DNA from: Brettanomyces bruxellensis
Taxonomy: Eukaryota; Ascomycota; Pichiomycetes; Pichiales; Pichiaceae
Length of the DNA stretch: 64,000 nt
Direction: 5' to 3'
Assembly: GCF_011074885.1 (NCBI RefSeq)
Contig: NC_054690.1
Location: forward strand, 3,105,001-3,169,000
In this document: positions 1 to 11,077 of the stretch, piece by piece
Position numbering within the stretch: the stretch's first letter is position 1
How the letters are laid out: the number at the start of each line of letters is the position of its first letter
Made by a program: the position numbers and the translations under genes
The notes under the pieces: model-generated
Databases searched by the model: none
The model's input: only the letters and a program-made list of their open reading frames with translations
Told to the model about the DNA's origin: nothing

Positions 1-357
1 ACACTATCGGATTACAATATTCAAAAGGAGTCGACTCTCCACTTGGTTCTTAGATTGAGAGGAGGATTTTGAATTTGATGAGCACTTGTTTGGGATAGAC
101 TACCAATAGTCACGGGTCGACAGAATTTGTATTGAATTGTATATTTATATTATAATATCACATTTTGGTATTCATTGTCCATATTTTGGCTTATGGTCTT
201 GTGTAGATGGGACCAGTGGTTGACCTTTGACTTATTACTGATGCTTTCGCTTGTTACGGCCGTACTTTTTACGTTACAGTATATTAAATGGACAATGTGT
301 GTGTGCAAAGTAATCTTTTAAAATTTAGTAGAGTTATCCGTATAGAGAGACCATGAC
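1..357. other. gene-free left edge, downstream of ECM29
   Basis: I see no supported gene, tRNA or repeat here. The stretch lies 3' of ECM29 (which reads leftward and stops at 358), so it should hold that gene's 3' UTR and perhaps the control region of a gene beyond the window edge. It is AT-rich with no clear motif. Confidence 0.5.
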
Positions 358-3300
358 CTATACTTCATATGCGGTAATACCCACAAGACTTTTCTTGGCC
401 TCACAAGAAACAACAGGATCAGAGCTTTCTACTGAAATTTTTCGCAAACTCTCAATCATCTCGTCCGTATCGAATGGTTTATTCTTCTTCAAGAGTATTT
501 CTGCCAATAATGTGGTGAGTCTTATAAATTCAATAACAACTCTTTGAATATTGTCATGTGTTGAAAACTCCTTCCGAAAAATCTGCCAATATTCCAGTAC
601 ACTGTTAATTAGTAAATCACTTTCCTTCGAATTATTTATCACACCAGCATGATCAAGTTTTATGATCAGTTTCTTTAAGGACTCCATTAATACCAATTTA
701 GTTCTGAAGTCAGAACAATCATCAGATGTAAATAATTTAAATACCTCTTCAAAAATGAACTCGATTAGTTTACTATTGGGTTCTTTTTCGTTAATAGCTA
801 TAGTCATATTCTCCAAAAGTGATCTTCGAAAAGCAACATTCCTCAGCTGATTTCGCACTTTCAAGTCATCTTTCTTTGAGATACCAACGTCATCAACATC
901 AAAGTCTAATTCTTCTTTGTATGATTTCTCCAAAAAAGAGCGCATGCAGCTAATATAAGCATCATAAAACTTCTGATCCTCAGTAAAAAAGCCAAGATAT
1001 TTGCCCAGAGCTTTGACACTGTATTTCCTATAACCCACATTTTGCCTACTCGCTTCCTTCAAAACGCACTTGGTAACCCTTTCATGTAACTCCGAGTATG
1101 AGTTTAAAAATGCTGCACTATTTATCGAAAGGAGAACTAGGGAATTCAATAATGTTTCTTTACCCTCGTATGAACGTCCAACAAGGGAGCTCAAAAGAAT
1201 TGAATAAAGATCCAGAAGACAATTTGAAAATGCATCAACTGATTTACCCAAGTTTTGAATTATACTTGTAACAGTAATACCCAATGTACGACGAAGGCCA
1301 ATGTTGTTAGTGTTGATATTAGTCTTGATTAACTTAACAATCTCCGAAAGATATAGTTTTATTGTATTCACGCCAAATCCATTCGACTCATTCCATGCTT
1401 CACGAAAGGAAGATGAAACCTTGTGATCCGTGTCGTGTTTTCCAACAAATATAAGTGGAGCGAATGAAGAGTCAACCGAGTCAAACATATCTTTAGAGTA
1501 GTTAACAATTGCTAAGCATGTCTTCGCGGAAATAAGTTGTAAATGATTATCATCTGAAGGTGCTTCGAAATAGTATTTCAGCAATTTTTTTGACAACTTA
1601 TAAATTTTCTTTGAAGAAGACACTCTTACACAGTAGCCAGTAGCAACTGCATAGGACCCCGCTATTGTGCTATTATGGCTTTTGAGTTGCGACATGCATA
1701 TTTTAAGAAGCTTGTCACCATAGTCTTTTGCCAAAGGAAAGTATTTAACAATGAGATCAACAATAATCTTGGATGCCGTGACTTTAGAAGGTAGGTTAAC
1801 CGATTTTTTTACTGCATCAGATAATTGATCAAGAAAATCAGGCATCAGTGCATCATCTAAAAGATCCATTAATGTTTCTATTGCCTCCATTATAGGCGAA
1901 CTGTTAAGCAAACTTAATCTTTGCGCATCGATATCTTCCACTGTAAGTTTGTATTTATCTGCATTCAAACTTAAGTAATTCACCGCTTGTGGTTCGATGG
2001 ATGACATGAGCAAAATAAGTTGCTTTATAGTTTCTGCTGCAAATGGCTTTAATGATTTTGAACGCGTTTTTATTATCTTCATCAAAACTCTAAGAGAAAA
2101 GGTTTTCACATCATCAGCATTATTCAAAATGCCATTTGTTCCAAGTAAAAATGGTAGCAGCTGCTCTAGAGCATCCTTTGAACCGCATTCTTCTTTTTCT
2201 ATCGTATGGATCATTGTTTGCATCAAATTCTTTGTTAGTGAAATCCCCTCATTTCTAACACTTTCCTTGATATCATCCAATATTCGAAAGGCCATACGCC
2301 AAATCAATGTGATTTTGTTAAAGAAAATTGTTTCCGGACAACGTTGTAAAAGATCATTGAGGGCAGCAGCGCTGGATTGCCGAATTCTCCATTCGTGATC
2401 ACCCATTCCTTTGATTAATGAATCAAAAATAAGGGCGAAATTATTAACAATAAGAGAATTGGAATCAACAATTAATGAATCCCATATGTCATTCATGACC
2501 CTCGATACTGATAAATTGGGATCAAATCGATATCGGTAAAGGTTAGGAATAAGTTTTTGTGATAAATGCTCGTCTTTCTGAAGAATATCGTCTAATTTAG
2601 TCCTGTCAAATATTGCTTCTAAGCCATACGCTACGCCTTTTCTTGAGGACCAAAGAGATGAGTTTTTTGCCAAGGACATAAATTTATACACGAGACTGGG
2701 GTCTCCAGCCTCTGATGCTAAATTCAATACATCTTTATACGTAGAGATGGAGCCATCTTTTGTCCCCAGAACGCCAGGTTCGAATAGTTCTGTGCTACCT
2801 TCGATCGTACCACTTGTTAATAACGGGGTATTTGTTGAATCGGAAAAAGACAACATCATGTTGTGTATTAATTCATCTTTTAAAGCATTATCTCCCAAGT
2901 TATAAACAATGCTCAATCCTCTTGAAGCTGATTCTTGAATTATCTGTTCTCGGTCGCTCAAATACCTTATAAAAATAGTCTGTAAACGAGGTAATTGATG
3001 AATAATCTCTGGAGAGCCTTTACAAAATTGGACCATTGATAAAAGCCATATGCATCCTGCCTTCCTTAGTTTTGGTTTTGTTGACTTACAAGCCCGGAAA
3101 ATTACCCCTAATATTTGATCGACGCGATCGAATTTGGGTATTAACTCAGTAATTTGAATATCAGAATCTGATAAATCAAATTTAGTACTCAATTTTCCTG
3201 AATTCCAACCCATAGCTAATATAGTAAATGCCTCACCAACTGAGAAAAGAAAATTTGTATGACTTGTGGAATATGTCTCAAATAAGGCACTTTCAAAAGT

Positions 3301-5883
3301 ATAATTATCAGTTATGTTGTCGGCCTCAACTTGCGTATCTAAGTTAGATGGCAAACATGTAAGACTCATATATGACCATGTCATTGCCGCCAAATCGTCA
3401 TGTGTAGACCTTAGTAGTGGCTTTAGTTCTTCTATAAATTTCCTCTTTTGATCATTAATATTCTGTAATATTTGGATCTTGGGGCCTAGGCACCCAAATA
3501 ATGCAAGCTGAGAAAGTGAATCCATGGCAACATATATTTTCTCGGATGATTTTGCCAGCAAATTATAATGTATAATGCTCAAGAGCTTCGTAAACTTGGG
3601 CTCTGAAAAAATGCTTGTTCCTCTGGTAATCATCGCTCTTGAGACAATATAGCATAATGGCTGAAGTTGTTCGTGCTCCAAAAGACCATTAAAAACCAAA
3701 TCAAGCTTGTGTTTTGTGAAGCATGAGCTTGAACATAAAATACCCAAAATTTGGGAGACGTATGTAGAAACGGTTCTCGAAAATTGAGCTGGCAATGTAT
3801 CAATAAGTAAAGGTATCTGATTTAAGAATTTATCAACGAGAGATGCTGGTGACAATGAGACAAGTATTACCAACAGTCTTCCAACATCCGTATCTTTGGA
3901 CCCAATGAAATATTTAAAACATGTTGATAAGAAATAATGTATCGTATTTACGCCACAATCAGATGATTTCCCTTTATCCATACAAATATCTCCATCCATA
4001 TCTTGTCTGTCATCCAAGGGACAAAGTTTCCTTATTTGTCTTTGAAGAAGTAAACGTGTCCTTCGGTCAAACTCGGTAGCATTATCTATTCTTAGTTCCC
4101 AGTCCGCATCACAGGTAATCACAGTTTCTGACCCCTCAATAGAATTCATAATTAATGTCTCAAAGCAAAATTTAGTAGCTTTTGCAAGATTGATATTTGT
4201 TTCTTTTCTAACCAAAATATCAATCAACGATTCAAAGGATGGAAATTGTACCTGATTGCCATATGGCCCAGTGTTACTTTTGATTTCCGTAGCATGCTCT
4301 GTTTCGTATAAATAAGGCTGTAATCCTTTACACGCTTCTTGGATAGTCTCAGGTTTGTCATTTTTTGTTTGTACCAAAATATCAAGCATCCGTGCCTCCG
4401 CATCATGAAAAGGAAATGCTTGATTCACAAATTTCACAGCAATATATCTGGCAGAACACTCCCATTCGTCCGGTTTAACAGAGCACCCAAAGTCAGAGTC
4501 TATAATTTCTGTGAGAAATTTTTTTAGCCTTTCTTTCTCCTTAAATTCAGACAATCTAACTATTAAAGAAGAAAGAATATCAATAACCGAAGTACGAAGC
4601 TCTGGCATCTCCGTTTTAAGCATATCAAACAAAAATCTAAGCATACTCATATCTAATGCTCCCGGGCATCTTCCTAAAATTAAGCCAAGAGCTTCATATT
4701 GATATCTTCTTTGAAGTAAATAATTACTCATATCACTACTTATTTCGTCAACTTTCCCTGAAAGTAAATTATCTCTAATTGTTCTAGCAAACTTTTCCGA
4801 AGGTAAAGAATTAACATTGCTAGGTAAGTTCATGGTGACCCAACGAATAAAAGTAATAGTCTGACTTTTTAATTTAGGAAAGGAAGAATTCAATCCAACC
4901 TCGATAATTTTAGTCAAATTGGTGGAGTTAAGTACACTTTCACTTTTGCAGAACCCTTCCATAATTTTAGCTTGAAGCTGTACTCTAGCCGGAGGAACAG
5001 CTGCAGTCTCATCCCCTATAAATAGCTTTTCCAGAAAAGAATGAATGAAATCATCATCAGACTCGATACCCTTCCTATGTAGAATATTAGAAGCTAGATC
5101 AGATATCGAGGAATTCTGATCTGCCGAAGCACAAATATCAATCAACGCACTTTGTTTTTTAAAGCCAAATTCGGTGAATAGTAGTATTTTCTGCTTGTAT
5201 TGTGTTAACACTTGATAATTAAATGTTAATCCTGCATCATAGGTAAAAAATGAGCTTTCTTTCTCTGAAAGTCCTGGAAGAGAGCATCTAGGAATTAAAC
5301 CAGAAGCATCTGTTTTCACTGGCTGAAGAAGCATAAATTGAGAGAACTTTTCAATCAAATAATGTTCATATCCTGCATTTTTTCCATCAAGCTGTAAGAA
5401 TTTTCTAAAGGAATCCCCATTATCAACATTCATGTCTTTCTTGTCATAGGATATGATAAGTTTACAAAGAATGCCAAAAAGTCGGGCATTCACTAACTGA
5501 CTATAATCAGATATGCCCTCGATCAGACTTGGAAGTAGCTCTTGCTTCTGAAGGTTCGAAAACCTTGAAATACCCTTTGAAGCAAACAAAAGGGAATACA
5601 ACTGTACATTTTTGATGTCATTACTCTCGGGGACCTGTGGATATTTTGCCTGTTTAATCAATGTGTCGACTGGTAATTTCAAATTTGTGTAAGCATTAAA
5701 TCTCGCTAAAACTATTTTAATGCATTTTATAACCTCTAACCTTACTGCTTGTTCCTTGGATGAAAGTTTTAAAAGTAAGGGGGCCAAATATGTATCAACT
5801 ATTTGCTGAATTTTCTCAGGTGAGTCAGCCAATGCCAACCTGAGTTCTACTTTCTCAACCAATGTTTTTTCTGATGAGCGCAT
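358..5883 (-). CDS. ECM29: Ecm29, proteasome-associated HEAT-repeat scaffold
   Basis: This encodes an 1841-residue helical-repeat protein, close to the roughly 1868 residues of the S. cerevisiae protein. Ecm29 ties the 20S core to the 19S regulatory particle, takes part in proteasome quality control and can link proteasomes to membranes. The N-terminus is clearly family-like: LVEKVELRLALADSP followed by PLLLKLSS and LYSLLFASKGISR match the conserved Ecm29 start in order. The rest is a long run of HEAT-like helical pairs, for example KGMGDHEWRIRQSSAAAL near residue 1163, with no catalytic motif, as expected of a scaffold. The start is the first ATG of the frame, and the ORF is uninterrupted. 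It is divergently arranged with the RRM gene to its right, sharing a 0.9 kb spacer. The identity is firm from family recognition. Confidence 0.93.
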   Translation of the reverse strand: MRSSEKTLVEKVELRLALADSPEKIQQIVDTYLAPLLLKLSSKEQAVRLEVIKCIKIVLARFNAYTNLKLPVDTLIKQAKYPQVPESNDIKNVQLYSLLFASKGISRFSNLQKQELLPSLIEGISDYSQLVNARLFGILCKLIISYDKKDMNVDNGDSFRKFLQLDGKNAGYEHYLIEKFSQFMLLQPVKTDASGLIPRCSLPGLSEKESSFFTYDAGLTFNYQVLTQYKQKILLFTEFGFKKQSALIDICASADQNSSISDLASNILHRKGIESDDDFIHSFLEKLFIGDETAAVPPARVQLQAKIMEGFCKSESVLNSTNLTKIIEVGLNSSFPKLKSQTITFIRWVTMNLPSNVNSLPSEKFARTIRDNLLSGKVDEISSDMSNYLLQRRYQYEALGLILGRCPGALDMSMLRFLFDMLKTEMPELRTSVIDILSSLIVRLSEFKEKERLKKFLTEIIDSDFGCSVKPDEWECSARYIAVKFVNQAFPFHDAEARMLDILVQTKNDKPETIQEACKGLQPYLYETEHATEIKSNTGPYGNQVQFPSFESLIDILVRKETNINLAKATKFCFETLIMNSIEGSETVITCDADWELRIDNATEFDRRTRLLLQRQIRKLCPLDDRQDMDGDICMDKGKSSDCGVNTIHYFLSTCFKYFIGSKDTDVGRLLVILVSLSPASLVDKFLNQIPLLIDTLPAQFSRTVSTYVSQILGILCSSSCFTKHKLDLVFNGLLEHEQLQPLCYIVSRAMITRGTSIFSEPKFTKLLSIIHYNLLAKSSEKIYVAMDSLSQLALFGCLGPKIQILQNINDQKRKFIEELKPLLRSTHDDLAAMTWSYMSLTCLPSNLDTQVEADNITDNYTFESALFETYSTSHTNFLFSVGEAFTILAMGWNSGKLSTKFDLSDSDIQITELIPKFDRVDQILGVIFRACKSTKPKLRKAGCIWLLSMVQFCKGSPEIIHQLPRLQTIFIRYLSDREQIIQESASRGLSIVYNLGDNALKDELIHNMMLSFSDSTNTPLLTSGTIEGSTELFEPGVLGTKDGSISTYKDVLNLASEAGDPSLVYKFMSLAKNSSLWSSRKGVAYGLEAIFDRTKLDDILQKDEHLSQKLIPNLYRYRFDPNLSVSRVMNDIWDSLIVDSNSLIVNNFALIFDSLIKGMGDHEWRIRQSSAAALNDLLQRCPETIFFNKITLIWRMAFRILDDIKESVRNEGISLTKNLMQTMIHTIEKEECGSKDALEQLLPFLLGTNGILNNADDVKTFSLRVLMKIIKTRSKSLKPFAAETIKQLILLMSSIEPQAVNYLSLNADKYKLTVEDIDAQRLSLLNSSPIMEAIETLMDLLDDALMPDFLDQLSDAVKKSVNLPSKVTASKIIVDLIVKYFPLAKDYGDKLLKICMSQLKSHNSTIAGSYAVATGYCVRVSSSKKIYKLSKKLLKYYFEAPSDDNHLQLISAKTCLAIVNYSKDMFDSVDSSFAPLIFVGKHDTDHKVSSSFREAWNESNGFGVNTIKLYLSEIVKLIKTNINTNNIGLRRTLGITVTSIIQNLGKSVDAFSNCLLDLYSILLSSLVGRSYEGKETLLNSLVLLSINSAAFLNSYSELHERVTKCVLKEASRQNVGYRKYSVKALGKYLGFFTEDQKFYDAYISCMRSFLEKSYKEELDFDVDDVGISKKDDLKVRNQLRNVAFRRSLLENMTIAINEKEPNSKLIEFIFEEVFKLFTSDDCSDFRTKLVLMESLKKLIIKLDHAGVINNSKESDLLINSVLEYWQIFRKEFSTHDNIQRVVIEFIRLTTLLAEILLKKNKPFDTDEMIESLRKISVESSDPVVSCEAKKSLVGITAYEV

Positions 5884-6802
5884 GTTGAATATCGAGGTGA
5901 ATAGTTAAATCAAATGTTCTTTAATCCCTCGCAGTACAAATGTATTTTACTCTTGTAAATATGTATCAACGTTTAAAGGCTCCTCTTTCCTGATCAGTGG
6001 CGCTGGAAAATCGGGAAAAAAAAATTATCTTCGTCGTTTGAAGTTTTAGGAGTGAAGTGTGAACGCCGTGCAACGCGACCTGTATTATATTTGTCCCATA
6101 GAATATTATCTGATCCACAGGAGCTTTCGCACGACACATATAATGAAAATATGTTACAATTTTGTTGTTGGATAAGTTTCTAAACAATAGAACTAAGAGT
6201 ATTGACAAGTATTTCGCAGAATCGGAAGCCGACTGAAATGTATTTTTGTTTTTTCAGTTGTGAATTAGTTGAGCAAACGATAGATTCTGATGAAGAAATA
6301 AATGTTAGGGGAACGTGTAAAAAAAAAACTCTAATTTTAACCCAATTGCCTAATTGGTATTTGATCCACTTGTTTTCCAACCTAGTTATATTTTGTATTC
6401 ATTAAAATTTACCTGATGAGGTTTATTTTATTTCGTAAACAATTGAAATAAAATGTATCAATGTATCTGATTATATACCGCCTCTTCAATTTGCCTTTAA
6501 TACAAAGCAATTTCATCATGAACGTCAGGGGCAAATTTGTGAGGGAAGGACTTTGTAAATATATATATATGTATAATTTAGATTGAATGTATTTATTTAC
6601 ATTATGACTAATCTCATAAATGTTTTTAAAGACTTTTAAGCATTTGCGTTCTGTTCTAACTGATAAATTATAATTTTCACCCGTACCTTACAGTATATTT
6701 GTTCTCAATATAAATTGCGGTTTAATTGTCTTGTCACAACATAATTATTTTAGCTTATTAGTTCACTTCTTGAAACTCAAGTGATTGTTAAAATAATCAA
6801 GC
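5884..6802. other. divergent promoter region between ECM29 and the RRM-protein gene
   Basis: This 0.9 kb AT-rich spacer separates two divergent genes and must hold both promoters. It contains an alternating AT tract near 6560-6572 that could act as a TATA element for the rightward gene. Short ORFs of 66-80 codons overlap each other on both strands and show no protein-like features, so I do not call them. Confidence 0.5.
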
Positions 6803-8845
6803 ATGGACTCTCATAAACTCAATTCTATACAATATCTTTACGATGATACCTCATCTAATGATGAAAGCTTAGATATATCAATGCAGGAAACCCCGGATAA
6901 TGAATTTTGTAATGGTATAACAGCAGAAATCGATGATCTGAAGAATATCGGAGATATTAATGAGAGCTGCAGGCAGAAAGCCCAAAAACTTAAAAACAAA
7001 AAAATTCTGACAGGCTTATGCCCCATTAAAAAGCATAATTCATTGTTAAATATTCCCATCGAAAAGGAAAGTGAGAAGGGTGCAATGGATAATACGCTTG
7101 CAAATCCTACCAAAGAAATACCAGCACCTAAAGATCGACCATCAGCTTGTGTTTTTGTTGCAAGTCTTTCATCTAATCTTCCTGATGATATTCTCTGTAA
7201 AACGGTAACTGAACATTTCAAGCAATGGGGAAATGTCACTTTCGTCAAGGTATTAAGGGATTTAGCTAACAGACCATATGCCTTTGTCCAATACGGAACA
7301 GATAAAGAAGCAAGCAAGGCCATAAAAGAAGGGCAACATTCTGTTTTGAATAATAGAACAATAAGATGTGAGAAAGCGCGTGTTAACAGAACTTTGTTTG
7401 TTCATGCTTCCGACTATAAAAAGGTTAACTTAAATGAATTTCGATCAATACTAGAAACTTATGGTGAGGTTGAAAAATTAATTCCTGTTGAGCCACATTT
7501 CAAGAATACAAAAGATTCGGATGAATTTAACCAGAGCTGGTTCGCAAAATTTGTCTACCGACAGGATGCAATTAATGCTTTCGCCAGTCTTAAGCTAAAA
7601 GATTCTTGGAGAGTCGAGTGGGCACAAAATCTCGACGATGAATATAAGAATACCCCCGATGTTACAATTGACAGGTATTCAATTTTTGTTGGTCACTTAG
7701 ATCCTCGGATAAAGAAAAGTGAACTCATTGAACGTTTTGAACTACATGGGAAAATTAAAGAAGCAATCCTTGTGAGTAGGCCTGTCCACAATTTTGCCTT
7801 CATTAAATTTGTTGATAGAGATGCTGCTGCTGCTGCCGTCGAAAGGGAAAACCATTCCCTGTTCAAGTATAAGACGATTTATGTTCAATATAGGGAAGTA
7901 TATAATAACGCCGGCGGCAGAAAAAAGCGTATAAATCTATCAATTAGAAATGGAATCCGGCTAAATTTGGCGCCTCCACCTGTTAACTTTAAACGACATG
8001 TCTCTATTAGGACTGGGCAATCAATGTCTGACTTTAAGCACTATTCCTATGGAGCCAAACAGAAATTTGATAAATGGAAGAAAAAAGTAAGCACGAAAAG
8101 TCTTAATTTTAATCCATTATCTGCAAATGATAAGTTAATAATGTATTCGGAATTTCAAAATATTCCTTCAGCTTGTGTACCTAGAATTCTAGGACAAATT
8201 GATCCTTTGTCCAATACAGAAAATGTATGTGCTGGTTCCTCCTTTGGTATTCCATACCAATCATCATGCGGAAAGATTTGTGACGTTGACTTGTGTGGTC
8301 CTTCAAATGAATTTGATCAAAGGACGAATATGACTCTTCCTGGCAAGGCATGTACCAAGAAAGATGATGAAACAATTCGCAGCACTAATACTGATCATTC
8401 CTGTGAGCAGAAATCTCTTTATACACTCAATACAGAGGAAAGCAGTGAAAATGCTTCCAAAGATAATTATAGCGCCCAAAATTTTCAGTTCAATCAAGCA
8501 GGGTCTTATCGCATTCCGTATTATTATCTTTTACCCCAGAAAGGAATTAATTATATTCCAAATAATGGTCTTCAAATGGGATTATGCGAGCCATCAACAC
8601 CAATTGGGGTTCCTGGTTTTTCACCGGTTAGTTCTTCTTCACCTAATGCGAACGCATCTGGTCCAAATTTTATGCTGTCTTACCCCGGTTTAACCGGTCC
8701 ATCACAAAATACGCCGCCATCAATGTTGTATCCATTTTATATGTATTACTGCAATAATATAGACCCGCAGCCCGAGGCCAATACTTTTAATGTTGGTACG
8801 GAAGCAAAGGAAAGGTCCGGCTCCCTTTCAAAAGGTTCTTTATAA
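6803..8845 (+). CDS. RNA-binding protein with three RRM domains
   Basis: The 680-residue product carries three RNA-recognition motifs. RRM1 spans about residues 113-190 (RNP2-like CVFVASL, RNP1-like RPYAFVQY). RRM2 spans about 196-275 (RTLFVHA at its start) and is more degenerate. RRM3 spans about 292-365 (YSIFVGHL, then HNFAFIKF). The N-terminal 110 residues are acidic and polar. The C-terminal half is low complexity, rich in S, N, P, G and Y, typical of proteins that enter RNA granules. This layout resembles S. cerevisiae Rie1 (YGR250C) and related cytoplasmic mRNA-binding proteins, but I cannot settle orthology by eye, so I give no symbol. The start is the first ATG of the frame and lies 28 codons before a run of acidic residues. 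Confidence 0.8.
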   Translation: MDSHKLNSIQYLYDDTSSNDESLDISMQETPDNEFCNGITAEIDDLKNIGDINESCRQKAQKLKNKKILTGLCPIKKHNSLLNIPIEKESEKGAMDNTLANPTKEIPAPKDRPSACVFVASLSSNLPDDILCKTVTEHFKQWGNVTFVKVLRDLANRPYAFVQYGTDKEASKAIKEGQHSVLNNRTIRCEKARVNRTLFVHASDYKKVNLNEFRSILETYGEVEKLIPVEPHFKNTKDSDEFNQSWFAKFVYRQDAINAFASLKLKDSWRVEWAQNLDDEYKNTPDVTIDRYSIFVGHLDPRIKKSELIERFELHGKIKEAILVSRPVHNFAFIKFVDRDAAAAAVERENHSLFKYKTIYVQYREVYNNAGGRKKRINLSIRNGIRLNLAPPPVNFKRHVSIRTGQSMSDFKHYSYGAKQKFDKWKKKVSTKSLNFNPLSANDKLIMYSEFQNIPSACVPRILGQIDPLSNTENVCAGSSFGIPYQSSCGKICDVDLCGPSNEFDQRTNMTLPGKACTKKDDETIRSTNTDHSCEQKSLYTLNTEESSENASKDNYSAQNFQFNQAGSYRIPYYYLLPQKGINYIPNNGLQMGLCEPSTPIGVPGFSPVSSSSPNANASGPNFMLSYPGLTGPSQNTPPSMLYPFYMYYCNNIDPQPEANTFNVGTEAKERSGSLSKGSL

Positions 8846-9451
8846 CATGTCCAGCTTTTTTCCCCTAATTCGATGGAATTCCTAACTTTTATTTTTCCTT
8901 TATTTTAATTAACACAGGTTGATAATTTAAACCACATGTGATCTCTCGTTAGTTATGTATACTGAGTATAAATACATTCTGATGCTGAGTAGGTCTGCTA
9001 ATCCCACACTTCAAATAAACTACACGCTACACGAGTTTGGTGAGAAAAAAATATTAATTTGATTTTCTTTATATTGCATAGTTCGCGGTATAATTCAAAC
9101 TTAGTATGCCATATTTCATGCCAAATTTTCCCATTTTTCACCCGATCTTTCCTAATATTTTCTTCTTTCTCTTTTCTTTATGTCACATTCCTGCTTTATC
9201 ATTAAAGGTGTTTAATATACTGGTTAATGAGGACTTCATAAAAGTAATTGCGATTATAGGTAGCAAGCAATATCAAAATTATGATTTAGCTTACGTAACC
9301 AAACATTTTCCTATCTCACTTCCCTAATCAAAGATGATGAACAAAAATTGTTTCCGCAAGTTTCTCAAAGAATTTCCTTTCTCATTAATCAGTCGTTGAA
9401 TAGATTAGAATAACTCGGCGGTGAAAAACTATAATTTCACATTAGTTAACG
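8846..9451. other. intergenic, RRM gene to SNU71
   Basis: A 0.6 kb AT-rich spacer between two co-directional genes. It should hold the 3' end of the RRM gene and the promoter of SNU71. A 73-codon ORF at 9106-9327 is Phe/Ile/Pro-rich, lies in AT-rich DNA and is not convincing. I see no tRNA or repeat. Confidence 0.45.
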
Positions 9452-11077
9452 ATGGAACCCACACATAAGAATCAATTTGCCGAATACATATCATTGTTCG
9501 AAGAACAGGGTGAACGAAACCGGTCACAACAGAGTCCTGCAGTATGTCAATCAACACTCAGATCTTCCGTAAAGTTTGCAAATTTTGTCCCGTTGGACAT
9601 TATCTTTCCGCATAAACCGAGCACTGTTTTTGCAACATCAAATGATGGCACAAGTAACAATGTTGAAAATGGAAAGTTTGAAAATGTTGATAGAAAATAT
9701 GGAGCTAACGTCAAGAGCGATATAGAAATTGATAAGAATTCATCAAAATTACATGCTTTAGAGAATTTTTTACGTACAGGTGATCATATTATTGTGGTGT
9801 TGAAAAGCATTCCTCCAAGGCTTCTAAATGCATCCCCTTTGTTAGAGGAATTACTGGAATATGCTATAACTAAGCTTCTACCGAAGTACCATGTTGTAAA
9901 AGCATCTGATTCTAAGGCGATTCATTTGAATACTAGCTTTAAATGGGCGCTTTTATCTAATGATTACGTGTCCGATACGAAAGCAGTTTTTATTACGTTT
10001 TCTGATATACTTACACTCCATTTGTTTCAAAAAACTTTTGAATTCTTTAGTGCTAATGAGAAATCAGACTGTGGACTGAAAATTCACATCTCGAAGAAGC
10101 TAAAGAAGCCTTTGCAGCTGCTAGAGAAATGTATCAAAATATCAGATTGCCAAAATATGCAAAAGAAACTGGGTGATCATTTATCAAGTAAGTATGAAGA
10201 AGTAATGGATAAGATCGGCCTAGTTGCTATTGAAAATGAAAATATTGATACAGATTCAAAAGCCACGCAGTATAGTGTGGACCAAAATGCACTTCTTAAT
10301 ATTCCGGATATGCTCTTAGAGAATGTGAAAACAAGCATTCTCGATTTCAAAATGAGTGCGTCACATGCCGAAGAAGTGCGTGTCAGAAAAAGAAAACTTC
10401 AAGAAGAAAAAAGGACTAGGCTCAAACTCCAGTATCTATTCAATGATCTAAAGCATGAAAAATCAAACGAGAGAGGTGAGATGCAATTAGATATTGATAA
10501 ATATAAGGGTGAAACGTATTTGGTTGAGCAAAATAGCAAAATTAATGAGCATCATCGTGAGAAAGACAATATGAATGATGATGGTGATGATGATGATGAT
10601 GATAACATTCCAGGAGATGATATTGGAGATCTAGACTTTAGGAAGCAGATGGCTCAACAAAGGGATAATAAAATTGAGGATGAATTTCAGAGAAGGATAG
10701 ATATACAAAAAAGATCTGAACAACAACAATTAAGCCTTTTTAGCGAGTTCAATACTGCCATTAAAAATGATCGATATTTAAAAAATGTTATCCCTAAGGC
10801 CCGAAAGAAGTTTATCAAATCCTTTGTAGACAATATCAATAATTCAACAAATACAGTTGATAAAAGTTTCCGGTATTATACCAATCACAGTAACTATATC
10901 AAATACAGAAGAGCAATGCGGTTGCTGGAAGAAAAAAGGGATGACGATGATCGTGAAGAGCAAGCTCTGGAGAGAGCTGCTACTGATGATGCAGGGACAT
11001 CTAACTCTTCCTTCTCTCGAAGACACATTAAAAAGATGAAAATCTCTATCAAAGATGGGTTGAAAAGAGACTTATAG
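9452..11077 (+). CDS. SNU71: Snu71-like U1 snRNP protein (RBM25 family), lacking the PWI-like end
   Basis: The 541-residue product aligns in order with yeast Snu71, a U1 snRNP component that works with Prp40 and Luc7 in 5' splice-site recognition. A degenerate N-terminal RRM-like domain lies around residues 108-225 (IIVVLKSIPPRLL ... KAVFITFSD). It is followed by a segment near 275 (YSVDQNALLNIPDMLLENV), a basic coiled-coil stretch (residues 308-335), an acidic run of aspartates near 375-392 and the family's NYIKYRRAMRLLEEKRD helix near 482. It ends at HIKKMKISIKDGLKRDL, just where the S. cerevisiae protein goes on for roughly another 100 residues into a PWI-like fold. No in-frame continuation exists before the next gene. 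Assignment rests on remembered family pattern, not on a search. Confidence 0.72.
   Translation: MEPTHKNQFAEYISLFEEQGERNRSQQSPAVCQSTLRSSVKFANFVPLDIIFPHKPSTVFATSNDGTSNNVENGKFENVDRKYGANVKSDIEIDKNSSKLHALENFLRTGDHIIVVLKSIPPRLLNASPLLEELLEYAITKLLPKYHVVKASDSKAIHLNTSFKWALLSNDYVSDTKAVFITFSDILTLHLFQKTFEFFSANEKSDCGLKIHISKKLKKPLQLLEKCIKISDCQNMQKKLGDHLSSKYEEVMDKIGLVAIENENIDTDSKATQYSVDQNALLNIPDMLLENVKTSILDFKMSASHAEEVRVRKRKLQEEKRTRLKLQYLFNDLKHEKSNERGEMQLDIDKYKGETYLVEQNSKINEHHREKDNMNDDGDDDDDDNIPGDDIGDLDFRKQMAQQRDNKIEDEFQRRIDIQKRSEQQQLSLFSEFNTAIKNDRYLKNVIPKARKKFIKSFVDNINNSTNTVDKSFRYYTNHSNYIKYRRAMRLLEEKRDDDDREEQALERAATDDAGTSNSSFSRRHIKKMKISIKDGLKRDL

Noticed and set aside
9106..9327. 73-codon ORF between the RRM gene and SNU71
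   Set aside because: Repetitive Phe/Pro/Ile content from simple AT-rich DNA, no signal of a real protein.
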